A stretch of 55,204 nucleotides of DNA from contig JAJDXR010000072.1 of assembly GCA_022823165.1 (NCBI GenBank), forward strand, positions 1-55,204, read 5' to 3'. Below are positions 32,696 through 40,816 of this stretch, one piece after another. Position 1 is the stretch's first letter. Every line of letters begins with the position of its first letter. A program made the translations under genes and the position numbers. Origin of the DNA: Anaerolineae bacterium. Its GTDB lineage: Bacteria > Chloroflexota > Anaerolineae > Aggregatilineales > Phototrophicaceae. The notes under the pieces are model-generated. The model made no database searches. It saw only the letters and a list, made by a program, of their open reading frames with translations, and was not told the origin of the DNA.

Positions 32696-33283
32696 CAGCT
32701 TGGCTTGGTCGCTGCTGACGGTAATGGCATCGTCTTCCATACTGGTGATGCTGGCCAAGGCGTGAATCGGCGCCTCGTACTTCTCCCGCACAGCGCCGCG
32801 CCCGCCTTCAAAGGTCTTTTCGACCACGACGCCGACGCCAGCCAGGTTGGCGCCGGCGCTGAGGACAATGCGGGCCAAAGCCAGCAAAGTCTGGCCGGTC
32901 GCCAGGAAATCGTCGATGATGAGCACATTTTCACCAGCGCGCAAAAACTCCGCTGAGACCAGCAGCAGCGTTTCCCCGCCCTTGGTATGGCTGGGCGCGG
33001 TTTCCAGGAAAACCGGACCCGACATGGTGATGGGTTTCTTCTTGCGCGCATAGACCACCGGCACGTCCATGGCGATGCCCGTCATCAGCGCCGGCGCGAT
33101 GCCGGAAATCTCAGCCGTCAGAATCCGGTCTATTTGTATATCGGCGAAGCGCGCGGCGAAGGCCTCGCCCATGCCGGCCATCAGCTGCGGATCCAGTTGA
33201 TGATTGAGCAGGCTGTCAACCTTTAGAATGCCGCCGCCCAAATTGATGCCTTCGGCGCGAATGCGTTCGATCAATGCCTGCAT
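32690..33283 (-). CDS. xpt: Xanthine phosphoribosyltransferase
   Basis: 197 aa, exact family length. Converts xanthine and PRPP to XMP in purine salvage. LKVDSLLNHQLDPQLMAGMG, LTAEISGIAPALMTGIAMDV, VVYARKKKPITMSGPVF and the PRPP loop VLIIDDFLATGQTLLALARI are diagnostic. GGAG lies 9 bases before the ATG. I see no purine riboswitch in the short upstream gap. It is followed convergently by the Gfo/Idh gene. Confidence 0.97.
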   Translation of the reverse strand: MQALIERIRAEGINLGGGILKVDSLLNHQLDPQLMAGMGEAFAARFADIQIDRILTAEISGIAPALMTGIAMDVPVVYARKKKPITMSGPVFLETAPSHTKGGETLLLVSAEFLRAGENVLIIDDFLATGQTLLALARIVLSAGANLAGVGVVVEKTFEGGRGAVREKYEAPIHALASITSMEDDAITVSSDQAKLL

Positions 33284-33346
33284 AGGCTATCTCCCCGTGT
33301 CGCCAGCTAAAGCTGGCAATCCATTGGCTCCGTCAACCTGCGCAGG

Positions 33347-33838
33347 TTACTTCTGCCGCAGCACACGAGTAATCTGCTCGAGATGATCCAGATCGTGCAA
33401 GCCGACTTGCATGGCGGCGTCCGTCATCGTGAAGCTGTCGCGCTCCGGATGCGCGCCATCGCGCTCCCATTGCTCCGGCGTCAGGGCAGCCAGGAAGGAG
33501 ACGAAACGCCCGCGAGAGGCCTTCAGCGCGGCCATCGCTTCCGCCAGGTCCGCCTGCTGATAGGCTCCGTCGACAGCCATCGCCTCATGATCGTAGGCGG
33601 GCAGTTGCGGCTGCTCCCGCGTCTGCATCATCCGGGCGCGCCGATAAAATATCTCGTCGAAATCACGCAGGTGGCAGACGATTTCGATGATGGACCAGCC
33701 ATCAGGCCCGTCGCGCAGCGATCGCGCCTGTTCATCGGTCACCCCATGCAGGATGTGCTCCAGAATGTCACAGGACTTGCGCATCGCCCCGATATGGCGC
33801 TCGCGCACCTGCCCCCAACTCGTCCGCATTCTCGCCAT
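33347..33838 (-). CDS. DinB-superfamily protein
   Basis: 163 aa from ATG 33838 (GAGG 9 bases upstream); an ATG two codons earlier overlaps the SD spacing. A four-helix-bundle DinB-like protein: WSIIEIVCHLRDFDEIFYRR carries the first metal His, and QVGLHDLDHLEQITRVL the other two (HxxxH). The family includes thiol transferases and many uncharacterised metal-binding proteins. It lies upstream of xpt on the same strand, 63 bases away. Confidence 0.83.
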   Translation of the reverse strand: MARMRTSWGQVRERHIGAMRKSCDILEHILHGVTDEQARSLRDGPDGWSIIEIVCHLRDFDEIFYRRARMMQTREQPQLPAYDHEAMAVDGAYQQADLAEAMAALKASRGRFVSFLAALTPEQWERDGAHPERDSFTMTDAAMQVGLHDLDHLEQITRVLRQK

Positions 33839-33920
33839 AAGCATTTGCCTCGCTGGATTCTCGCATCACTAGCTGTCATTGTAATGGCTCTTATGCGCCG
33901 ATGCTATATCGCGCTAAGTT

Positions 33921-34256
33921 GGGAGTGTCTACCTTGGTGGATATTTCCTGAATGTCGAACTTGGCGCAGGTTAATTCACCACAGAGACACAGAACTAAGT
34001 GCGAGTAAGTAATGAGAATATAGATACATCAAAACATAATAGCGAATTTCCGTGTTTGTGCGGGCGAGCCAAGGCTCGCCCCTACAACTTTCGACTATAT
34101 TTTGAACTCGGTAGGGGTCAGCCTTGGCTGACCCGATGCTGTGAAATTTGCATGAATTACTTTGTTCCACTGAGGGGCGCGTAGACACTGCCTCTCCGGC
34201 ACAGAGATTTTCTTTGGGTCGAAGGGGAAACCGCATCCACTACAATAGACACTCCC
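33921..34256. mobile_element. Family A small element, copy 2 (336 bp MITE-like, intact ends)
   Basis: Starts GGGAGTGTCTA (33921-33931) and ends TAGACACTCCC (34246-34256), a perfect 11-bp terminal inverted repeat. It is flanked by GCTAAGTT on both sides (33913-33920 and 34257-34264), an 8-bp target duplication. The interior has GGGCGAGCCAAGGCTCGCCC, GTAGGGGTCAGCCTTGGCTG and GGGGCGCGTAGACACTG modules and no coding capacity. It fills the gap between the DinB-like and WD40 genes (33839-34281). Confidence 0.88.
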
Positions 34257-34281
34257 GCTAAGTTTAGTACTCGCCGCGGCA

Positions 34282-35202
34282 TCAGGGGATCGCCCAGAGC
34301 TTGACCAGGTTGTCGCCCGCGGCCGATACCAGCATTGAGCCGGCCGGATTGAAGTCCAGCGCCAGCACAGGCCGGCTATGCCCCTCGAGAGCTGCAAGCT
34401 GAACCATGGAATCGGAGCGCCAGATGCGCAGGGCATTGTCGCGGCCGCCGCTCGCCAAAATGGCGCCGTCAGGCGAGTAGGCCAGCGCGTCAACACCGCC
34501 AGCATGCGCTGCTATGGCGCGCGCCGAGCCCGCGTCAGCGAGCTGCCACAGGCGAATCGTCATGTCCTTGCCGGCCGATGCCAGAATGGCTGAGCCGGGC
34601 TGCAGCGCCAGATCGCGGATCCAGTCATCATGCGCGCCCAGCCGCTCTTGCGGGAATCCAGCTCGCAGGCTCCAGGCGCGAATCGTCCGGTCGCGGCTGC
34701 CCGAGAGCAAATGCTGGCCAGCCGCGTCAAAGACCAGCGCTGTCAGTTCATCGTCATGCCCTCTCAGCACAGTCAAAGCCGCGCCGGTGGCGACATCCCA
34801 AAGCCGTATGACGCCGTCGGCGCCGCCGCTGGCCAGCAGGCGCCCATCCGGGCTGAAAGCGAGCGCCTCCACCGACCCGCTATGACCGCGCCAGGCGGCG
34901 GACTCGGCTACCTCGTCCGCCGCGATGACCCAGAGCTTGATGGTCATATCCGCGCTGGCCGACGCCAACCGGCGGCCATCGGGGCTAAAGGCGATGTCCT
35001 TGACCGGCGCCGAATGCGCCCTCAGCCGCCAGCTGGGCGCGCCGCCGAAGCCGTCGGCGTAGCCAACGATGCCATCGCCGCCGGCAATCGCCAGCAAATC
35101 GCCGCGGGGCGACCAGCGCGCCTGCGCGATCCAGCCGAATTGAACCTGCCCCAGGCAGTGTAAAACTCCCGCGTTGTCGCGCGAAATCCGCTGATAACTC
35201 AC
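34282..35202 (-). CDS. WD40-repeat protein, one seven-bladed propeller
   Basis: 306 aa. Seven WD-type repeats can be counted, with blade endings DGIVGYAD, DMTIKLW, DGVIRLWD, DRTIRAWS, DMTIRLWQ, DNALRIWR and DNLVKLWA, and repeated SPDGRxLASxxAD cores. The length is just enough for one seven-bladed propeller, with no other domain and no signal peptide. It is a protein-protein interaction scaffold in the cytosol by family; partner unknown. Confidence 0.93.
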   Translation of the reverse strand: MSYQRISRDNAGVLHCLGQVQFGWIAQARWSPRGDLLAIAGGDGIVGYADGFGGAPSWRLRAHSAPVKDIAFSPDGRRLASASADMTIKLWVIAADEVAESAAWRGHSGSVEALAFSPDGRLLASGGADGVIRLWDVATGAALTVLRGHDDELTALVFDAAGQHLLSGSRDRTIRAWSLRAGFPQERLGAHDDWIRDLALQPGSAILASAGKDMTIRLWQLADAGSARAIAAHAGGVDALAYSPDGAILASGGRDNALRIWRSDSMVQLAALEGHSRPVLALDFNPAGSMLVSAAGDNLVKLWAIP

Positions 35203-35238
35203 GTCTGCGCCTTGCTTGCCCGGTCTTGTCGCGATGGG

Positions 35239-35266
35239 TTGAAGACAGGCTTTTCGGCATTATAAT
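35239..35266 (+). promoter_or_regulatory. Promoter of the thioesterase gene
   Basis: TTGAAG (35239-35244), 16-base spacer, TATAAT (35261-35266), which puts the start about 25 bases before the ATG. Confidence 0.7.
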
Positions 35267-35296
35267 GCCCGGTGTGCCGGATACACGAGAGGCGCC

Positions 35297-35794
35297 ATGA
35301 GCCGCATCACGACCACACTGGCGGAAGTTCGCCAGCTTGACAAGTTCTATGAGCGGACGATACCGAGCGCCTTCCTCGACGAGAACCAGCACGTTAATGT
35401 GCAATACTACCTGCATTTGGTCGAACAGAGCCTGGGCGCGCTATTTCGACAGGTCGGCTTGGGGCAGATTTACGCCGCGGCCGATCGCTACGGCAGTTTC
35501 GCTCTGGAGCAGCACATCCGTTACTTCGCCGAAATCCTGGTCGACGACCGCGTCAGCGTTTACCTGCGGCTGATTGAGCTGTCGCCCAAACGCGCCTATG
35601 TAATGGGTTTTCTCGTCAACGAAACCCGCGAGCAACTGGCCGCCATCGTGGAATTGGTCATGATGAATGTCGCCATGTCGCGGCGGCGTGGCGCGCCCTT
35701 CCCGGCTGAGCCTCAGGCGCGGCTGGCGGAGATGCTGGCTCGGCACCAGCGACTGCCCTGGTCCGCGCCGGTCTGCGGCGTGATGCGCGCCTAG
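35297..35794 (+). CDS. Hot-dog-fold acyl-CoA thioesterase-like protein
   Basis: 165 aa. FLDENQHVNVQYYLHLVEQS is the 4HBT-type active-site start (D/N-x-x-x-H-xN), followed by IRYFAEILVDDRVSVYLRLI and RAYVMGFLVNETREQLAAIV. It probably hydrolyses an acyl-CoA thioester; the substrate is unknown. GAGG is 5 bases before the ATG. The gene is convergent with, and 2 bases from, the M24 peptidase. Confidence 0.85.
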   Translation: MSRITTTLAEVRQLDKFYERTIPSAFLDENQHVNVQYYLHLVEQSLGALFRQVGLGQIYAAADRYGSFALEQHIRYFAEILVDDRVSVYLRLIELSPKRAYVMGFLVNETREQLAAIVELVMMNVAMSRRRGAPFPAEPQARLAEMLARHQRLPWSAPVCGVMRA

Positions 35795-35796
35795 CT

Positions 35797-36885
35797 TCAC
35801 AACTCGCGCGGATAAGATGTCAAGACCTTGACGCCGTCGTCTGTGACCACAACATTGTCTTCAATCCGTACCCCGCCGACGCCCGGAACATAGACGCCTG
35901 GCTCAATCGTAAAGACCATGCCCGGCTGCAGAACCTGGTCGTTGCCGGCCACGATATTGGGCAGCTCATGCACGCTCAAACCCAAGCCATGCCCCAGCCG
36001 ATGAATGAAGTACTGGCCCAGCCCGGCCTCCTCAATCACAGCGCGCGCGACCTGATCGACTTCCGAGCAGGTCAATCCCGGCCGCGCAAATTCGCGCGCG
36101 GCTTTGTTGGCGTCGTAGACGGCAGCGTACATGGCGCGCATGCGCGCGGTCGGCTCGCCATAACAGAAAGTACGGGTGATATCAGCCGGGTAATCGTTGT
36201 AGGTGGCGCCGAAGTCGATCAGCAGAAATTCGTCGTCGCCCCAGACCCGGTCGGCCATGTCGCCATGCGGCAAGCCGGTTTTCTCGCCGGTCAGCACGAT
36301 CAGGAATGCGTGACCATGCGAGCCGCGCTCGAGCATTTCAGCGCCCAGCCGGTCGGCGATTTGCCGCTCGGTCAGCCCCGGGCGCGCCCATTCCATTGTC
36401 GCTTGCAGAGCGGCTTCGCTGATGCCGATAGCCCGCTGCATATTAGCGATTTCCTCCGGCGCTTTGCAGGCGCGCAGATTCAAAAACAGGTCGCCAGCAT
36501 CCAGGGTGTTCGCCGCCGGCAGGCCCGCCCGCTGCAGCGCCCGCCACTCAAAGAAGCGCAGGGTCTGCCCGTCCAGCGCGCAGCGGGCATCAGCAGGCAG
36601 CAAAGCCGCGACCGCTTCCTTGAATGCCGCTTCATAACCCGCCTTGTCCGTCCAGGCGAAGCGGCGCGCTTCCAATTCCGGGCGCGCTTCCAGCTTGGCC
36701 GCTTCCAATTCCGGGATTATGAAGGAGAGCCCAGCCCGGCTGAAGAGGCCGAGGATGGGCCGCTCGGACAGGTGAAAATGCAACCCGGTGAAATAGACCA
36801 TGTTCTCGCCCGGTACAAAAGCCACCAGGTCCGCTTTGCTTTGGTCCAGCAGCTTGTCAAGCCGCGCTTGATAATCAATCGTCAC
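35797..36885 (-). CDS. Xaa-Pro aminopeptidase-like M24 metallopeptidase
   Basis: About 362 aa from GTG 36885, which has GGAGG 5 bases upstream; the ATG 12 bases earlier overlaps that SD. The N-terminal creatinase-like domain (about 1-125) is followed by the pita-bread domain with all five metal ligands in place: [20 protein letters not shown] (two Asp), [14 protein letters not shown] (His), [13 protein letters not shown] (Glu) and [10 protein letters not shown] (Glu). It is likely a cytosolic Mn/Co prolidase or aminopeptidase P. Confidence 0.94.
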   Translation of the reverse strand: MTIDYQARLDKLLDQSKADLVAFVPGENMVYFTGLHFHLSERPILGLFSRAGLSFIIPELEAAKLEARPELEARRFAWTDKAGYEAAFKEAVAALLPADARCALDGQTLRFFEWRALQRAGLPAANTLDAGDLFLNLRACKAPEEIANMQRAIGISEAALQATMEWARPGLTERQIADRLGAEMLERGSHGHAFLIVLTGEKTGLPHGDMADRVWGDDEFLLIDFGATYNDYPADITRTFCYGEPTARMRAMYAAVYDANKAAREFARPGLTCSEVDQVARAVIEEAGLGQYFIHRLGHGLGLSVHELPNIVAGNDQVLQPGMVFTIEPGVYVPGVGGVRIEDNVVVTDDGVKVLTSYPREL

Positions 36886-36964
36886 AGTGTCCTCCATTCG
36901 CGCAGGAGCCGATGGCTAAAGTGTAGTCCAAAGCCATGCGCTCCGTCCAGCAATGGCAGCCAGC

Positions 36965-37296
36965 GGGAGCGCCTATCTTGGTGGCTATTGCCTGAATGCC
37001 GAGCCTGGCACAGGTTAATTCACCACCGAGACACAGAAGTAAGTGCGAGTAAGTAATGAGAATATAGGTACATCATCACAATAGCGAATTTTCGTGTTTG
37101 AGTGGGCGAGCCAAGGCTCGCCCCTACAACTTTCGACTATATTTTGAACCCTGTAGGGGTCAGCCTTGGCTGACCCGATGCTGTGAAATTTGCATGACTT
37201 ACTTGCACTTATTGAGGGGCGTGTAGACACTGCCCGCCGGCACAGAGTTTTACTTGGGGTTGAAGGGAATCCGCATCCACTACGATAGACACTCCC
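36965..37296. mobile_element. Family A small element, copy 3 (332 bp)
   Basis: Left end GGGAGCGCCTATCTTGGTGG, right end TAGACACTCCC (37286-37296), with the same interior modules as copy 2 in the same order and near identity over 37025-37200. The flanking octamers (CAGCCAGC, CCAACAGC) are not a clean duplication. It occupies most of the gap 36886-37384; TTGACA at 37311 and TATAAT at 37347 follow but are too far apart for one promoter. Confidence 0.82.
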
Positions 37297-37384
37297 CCAA
37301 CAGCCAAAAATTGACAAACACTGGAAAATATATTAACATTCGTCAATATAATGCGCTCATCCCAGCTCCGTGGAGGCTCTGCTG

Positions 37385-39964
37385 ATGTTTCCTCTACCCG
37401 CCGCGTATATCCACAGCCTTACTTTTCACCAGCGTGTTCTTTCCCGTCGGCGCTTCATCCTGCCGCTGCTGCTCATAATCATCGCGCTAATCAGCAGCGG
37501 CGGCGCGGCGCGAGCGCTGGGTCCCACGCACTATTCAGACAATTTCAAAGTCCAAGTCTATAATATCACGCATAACAGCGCCGACATCGATTGGGGCGCG
37601 TTCACCCAATATCTTCAGCAGCAGGGATTTAACCCCAAATGGGCCGGTCAGAGCGATTATGTTAGCGAACATGGCGACATCATCTATCGCAATTATCATA
37701 TACAGGCGCCAGTCGAATGGCGGTACAGATACCTTTGGGGCTGGGATAAAGAAAAGAGGCGTTGGCAAACGCGTATCTTCCAGCCCAATACCCGCTACAG
37801 CTTCACCTTAAGGCTAGAGGACAAAGACTACCAGAATGCGCAGACCGTTGACGTTCACTTCACGACCAAGGCGGCGCCTAGCAGCGGCTCCGCGCCCACT
37901 GTCAACACATACGCCATTTCAACAAATACGGTGGACATCTCTTGGAGCGCGGCAGCGGCGAGCAATGTGCGCTATAATATCTATGTCAACTGGTTCTACC
38001 GGATGCAGGTTGGCAATACAGCCCCTAATAATGGCATTTGGGTTGTGTGGTTGCGCCCCGGCAGCGTGAATGCTATCGCCATTGAGGAAGTTACTGGCGG
38101 CGTCATTACAAACTATTTCACCGTCAATGTAACAACCAAAAAAGAGACGACGGTGAATAGTTTGCAGATCAGCAATATCACTGCTGATTCGGCGCTGCTT
38201 TCTTGGACTGATCCCAATTCGGCTAGAAGCCGCGTGTGGAAAGACTATACCATAATCGCTCTTGACGGGGAAATCATCTTTAAGGAACTAGAGTTCACTG
38301 GCAGCACAGAATACACGCTGGAGAATCTTACTCCAGGCGCCACCTATAAGGTCCAGGTCTACAAAGAGTTCGGTCTGCAACTTCCCTATGGTCAACCCGA
38401 GTCGCTGGGGTTTGGCAGTTTTACGACGCTAGCCGCGCAGCAAGGGCAGCAAGACCAGCAAGTTCTGCCCACCGATACGCCGACGCCAACCGCAACTTCC
38501 ACACCCACAGCGACCAGCACGTCAACGAATACGCCCACCGCGACAGCGACCAATACGCCGACGTCCACCAATACGCCAAATGTCGTTCCCAAGCCGCAGC
38601 AATCGCAGCAAGACGCGCAGCCGCAAAAAGACGCGCAGCCGCAGCTGCCCACCGACGGCAGCCTGGGCCTGATCTTCCCCAAAGTCTCCAAAGACCACAT
38701 CACGGTCAAGTGGAGCGACATGGGTAAAGTCCTGCTCTACTACGTCAGCATCAACGGCGGCGGCAAATACGATTATGTCACGCCCAACGCCGGCACGACT
38801 TCGCATAGCTTCGGCGGCTTAAAAGCGGATACAAGCTATACCTTTGAAGTCAGCGCCTATCTGGACAGCGGCGGCAAAGTCGTCGCCACCGGCAGCGTCA
38901 AAACCGCGCCGCTCGGCCCGCCAACGGCGACGCCGATTCCAACGGACACGCCCATCCCAACGGACACGCCTGTTCCAACCGATACTCCTGTCCCGACCAA
39001 TACACCTTTGCCGCCCATCAATGTCGCGGTCGCCGCGCAGGGCTATAGCGATGTAACGCTGTCCTGGAGCGCTGTCAGCGGCGCCACCGGCTACACCCTG
39101 GCTTATGTCGGCAGCGATATGTCCAGCGACTCCATCAGTCTGGGCGCGGGCGCGACCAGCCATCAGTTCACCGGCTTGACCGCCGGCGCTACTTATCGCG
39201 TGACCCTGACCGCGAGCCTGAAAGATGGCAGGCAACGCAGCGGCGAAGCGCATTTCGCCCTGGCGATCCCGCCAACTGACACGCCCATACCGACCAATAC
39301 GCCTACTCCCACAGCGACGCCGACCAGCACACCGATTCCGACAGATACCCCCGTGCCAACCAACACGCCTATAGCGCCGACGGCTACACCCGTGTCGAGC
39401 TTGATTCAGACCTTGATTAGCTATACGCAGGAGAATTACGGCGATGCCCATGTCGAGCGCTGGACGCGGGCATTGGCGGCGCTGGGGCATGGCAGCCACG
39501 CCAACCCGATGACCCTGCAAGAGGCGAAAGACATGGCTGATACTTACAGTCGCAGCCGCTGGCAGCCGGTGGTGGACGCGCTGGAGCAATTGCAGCCGCC
39601 GCCCACGGATACGCCTGTGCCGACAGCCACGCCGCTGCCGACGAACACGCCAATTCCAACAGCGACCAACACGCCTGTCCCGACGAATACGCCCGTTCCA
39701 ACAAACACGCCACTGCCGACAGACACGCCGGTACCGCCAGCCTACACCGTGCCGCAGAGCCTCATCGACACCTTGATTGGCTATACGCAGGAGAATTACG
39801 GGGATGCCCATGTCGAGCGCTGGAAGCGGGCATTGGCGGCGCTGGGGCATGGCAGCCACGCCAACCCGATGACGCTGGACGAGGCGGAGGACATGGCTGA
39901 TCAATACACTGCCAGTCGCTGGCAGCCGGTGATCGACGCGCTGGAGAAGCTGGCGGGTAAGTAG
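37385..39964 (+). CDS. Large surface protein: FN3-like domains, PT linkers, two HVERW modules
   Basis: 859 aa from ATG 37385 (GGAGG 8 bases upstream). The N-terminal membrane segment [20 protein letters not shown] (about 24-43) is probably a signal peptide. About five beta-sandwich, FN3-like domains are seen (for example [52 protein letters not shown]), each ending with a YxFxV-type strand. Four linkers of (T/P)-rich repeats ([11 protein letters not shown] type) at about 361-398, 514-542, 628-669 and 738-785 separate them. Two copies of a ~60-residue module ([17 protein letters not shown], then [16 protein letters not shown]) lie at about 671-735 and 788-858. It is probably exported and wall- or sheath-associated; there is no sortase motif. 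Confidence 0.9.
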   Translation: MFPLPAAYIHSLTFHQRVLSRRRFILPLLLIIIALISSGGAARALGPTHYSDNFKVQVYNITHNSADIDWGAFTQYLQQQGFNPKWAGQSDYVSEHGDIIYRNYHIQAPVEWRYRYLWGWDKEKRRWQTRIFQPNTRYSFTLRLEDKDYQNAQTVDVHFTTKAAPSSGSAPTVNTYAISTNTVDISWSAAAASNVRYNIYVNWFYRMQVGNTAPNNGIWVVWLRPGSVNAIAIEEVTGGVITNYFTVNVTTKKETTVNSLQISNITADSALLSWTDPNSARSRVWKDYTIIALDGEIIFKELEFTGSTEYTLENLTPGATYKVQVYKEFGLQLPYGQPESLGFGSFTTLAAQQGQQDQQVLPTDTPTPTATSTPTATSTSTNTPTATATNTPTSTNTPNVVPKPQQSQQDAQPQKDAQPQLPTDGSLGLIFPKVSKDHITVKWSDMGKVLLYYVSINGGGKYDYVTPNAGTTSHSFGGLKADTSYTFEVSAYLDSGGKVVATGSVKTAPLGPPTATPIPTDTPIPTDTPVPTDTPVPTNTPLPPINVAVAAQGYSDVTLSWSAVSGATGYTLAYVGSDMSSDSISLGAGATSHQFTGLTAGATYRVTLTASLKDGRQRSGEAHFALAIPPTDTPIPTNTPTPTATPTSTPIPTDTPVPTNTPIAPTATPVSSLIQTLISYTQENYGDAHVERWTRALAALGHGSHANPMTLQEAKDMADTYSRSRWQPVVDALEQLQPPPTDTPVPTATPLPTNTPIPTATNTPVPTNTPVPTNTPLPTDTPVPPAYTVPQSLIDTLIGYTQENYGDAHVERWKRALAALGHGSHANPMTLDEAEDMADQYTASRWQPVIDALEKLAGK

Positions 39965-40083
39965 CCAGGCTGGATAAGCCGTTGTCGCTGTTGCCATGTC
40001 CTATCCGGCACAAATCGCAATCTGTTAATCTCCAACCCGGCTGTGCTATAACCCACAGCGCAGACCGCCATCCGAGCGATGCC

Positions 40084-40386
40084 ATGCAACTGGAATACCA
40101 CCTGCTTGACGTCTTCACCGATCGACAATTCGGCGGCAATCCGCTGGCGGTATTTCCGCAAGCGCCGCCCGATCTGTCGCCTAGCCTCATGCAGCAGATC
40201 GCCAAGGAGTTGAATCTCTCGGAAACCACCTTTGTGCTGCCACCGGGCGCCCTCGCTCTTGACGACCGCTTGCGCATCTTCACGCCGGCTGCCGAGCTGC
40301 CGATGGCGGGCCATCCCACGATCAGCGGTGTGGCGGTCGGCGGTGGATGCGTCATGCTGGGCCTCGGAAGCTTAGACCTCGATTAG
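40084..40386 (+). pseudogene. PhzF-family epimerase, N-terminal fragment
   Basis: 100 codons. It starts [20 protein letters not shown], with [20 protein letters not shown] and [13 protein letters not shown], then [17 protein letters not shown], all highly typical of the PhzF/diaminopimelate-epimerase-like fold. Full PhzF proteins have about 260-300 residues. After MAGHPTI the sequence turns into unrelated [18 protein letters not shown] and a stop. Hence the C-terminal two thirds are missing and the gene is probably dead. The rest of PhzF is not found downstream. Confidence 0.8.
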
Positions 40387-40441
40387 CCGAGCCTGCGCGC
40401 CTGTTATGCTAAAATGAAGCTGTCACAAGACGGCGGAACGC

Positions 40442-40816
40442 ATGGCCAAAAGCGACCTGATAGACCATTATGACGCTCGCGCGGTCTTCCGCGGATTGCT
40501 CGATGGCGAAGACTATCGCAACCGCGTGGCCGGCAGTTGCGTTTACCGCTGTCCCCGCTGCGCCCATCGCATTCGATTTCGCTGGCGCAGTTTCTACCAA
40601 GCCAACGGCCGCTCGCCCTTCCAGCGCAGGCTGCGCCGCATTTTCGACGATCTGACGCCGGCCCTGCCCGCCGATGAACAAGGCCGCATCGACTTCCACT
40701 GCCCCGTGTGCCAGGCGCCCACGCGCATTATCTACAGCGCCCATGACTACAGCAAGATCGCTTATCACTTTGATATTTACGCGGCTCTGGTCGGCGCGGG
40801 GAAGCGGCGCCGATGA
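40442..40816 (+). CDS. Small zinc-ribbon protein
   Basis: 124 aa. CPRC (near residue 37) and CPVC (near residue 87) give a four-cysteine zinc site about 50 residues apart; the intervening part is basic (RSPFQRRLRRIFDDL). No family is recognised. TAAAAT at 40410-40415 may be a -10. Its stop overlaps the start of the next gene by 4 bases (ATGA), so the two are coupled and may work together on DNA. Confidence 0.75.
   Translation: MAKSDLIDHYDARAVFRGLLDGEDYRNRVAGSCVYRCPRCAHRIRFRWRSFYQANGRSPFQRRLRRIFDDLTPALPADEQGRIDFHCPVCQAPTRIIYSAHDYSKIAYHFDIYAALVGAGKRRR

Noticed and set aside
33284..33346. Purine riboswitch before xpt
   Set aside because: The gap of about 60 bases is too short for an aptamer with expression platform and has no matching core.
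33976..34236. Frames in family A repeats with similar peptides (for example GRAKARPYNFRLYFE) in several gaps
   Set aside because: The similarity comes from repeat DNA; the frames vary in length and start among copies, so they are not genes.
37311..37352. TTGACA and TATAAT upstream of the surface-protein gene as a promoter
   Set aside because: Both hexamers are perfect, but 30 bases apart, so they cannot form one sigma70 promoter.
38819..39997. 392-codon Arg/Trp/Gly-rich frame opposite the surface protein
   Set aside because: It results from the repetitive PT-linker codons read on the other strand.
40084..40386. A short functional PhzF-like protein
   Set aside because: The second lobe of the fold and half of the active site are missing, so a working enzyme is unlikely.
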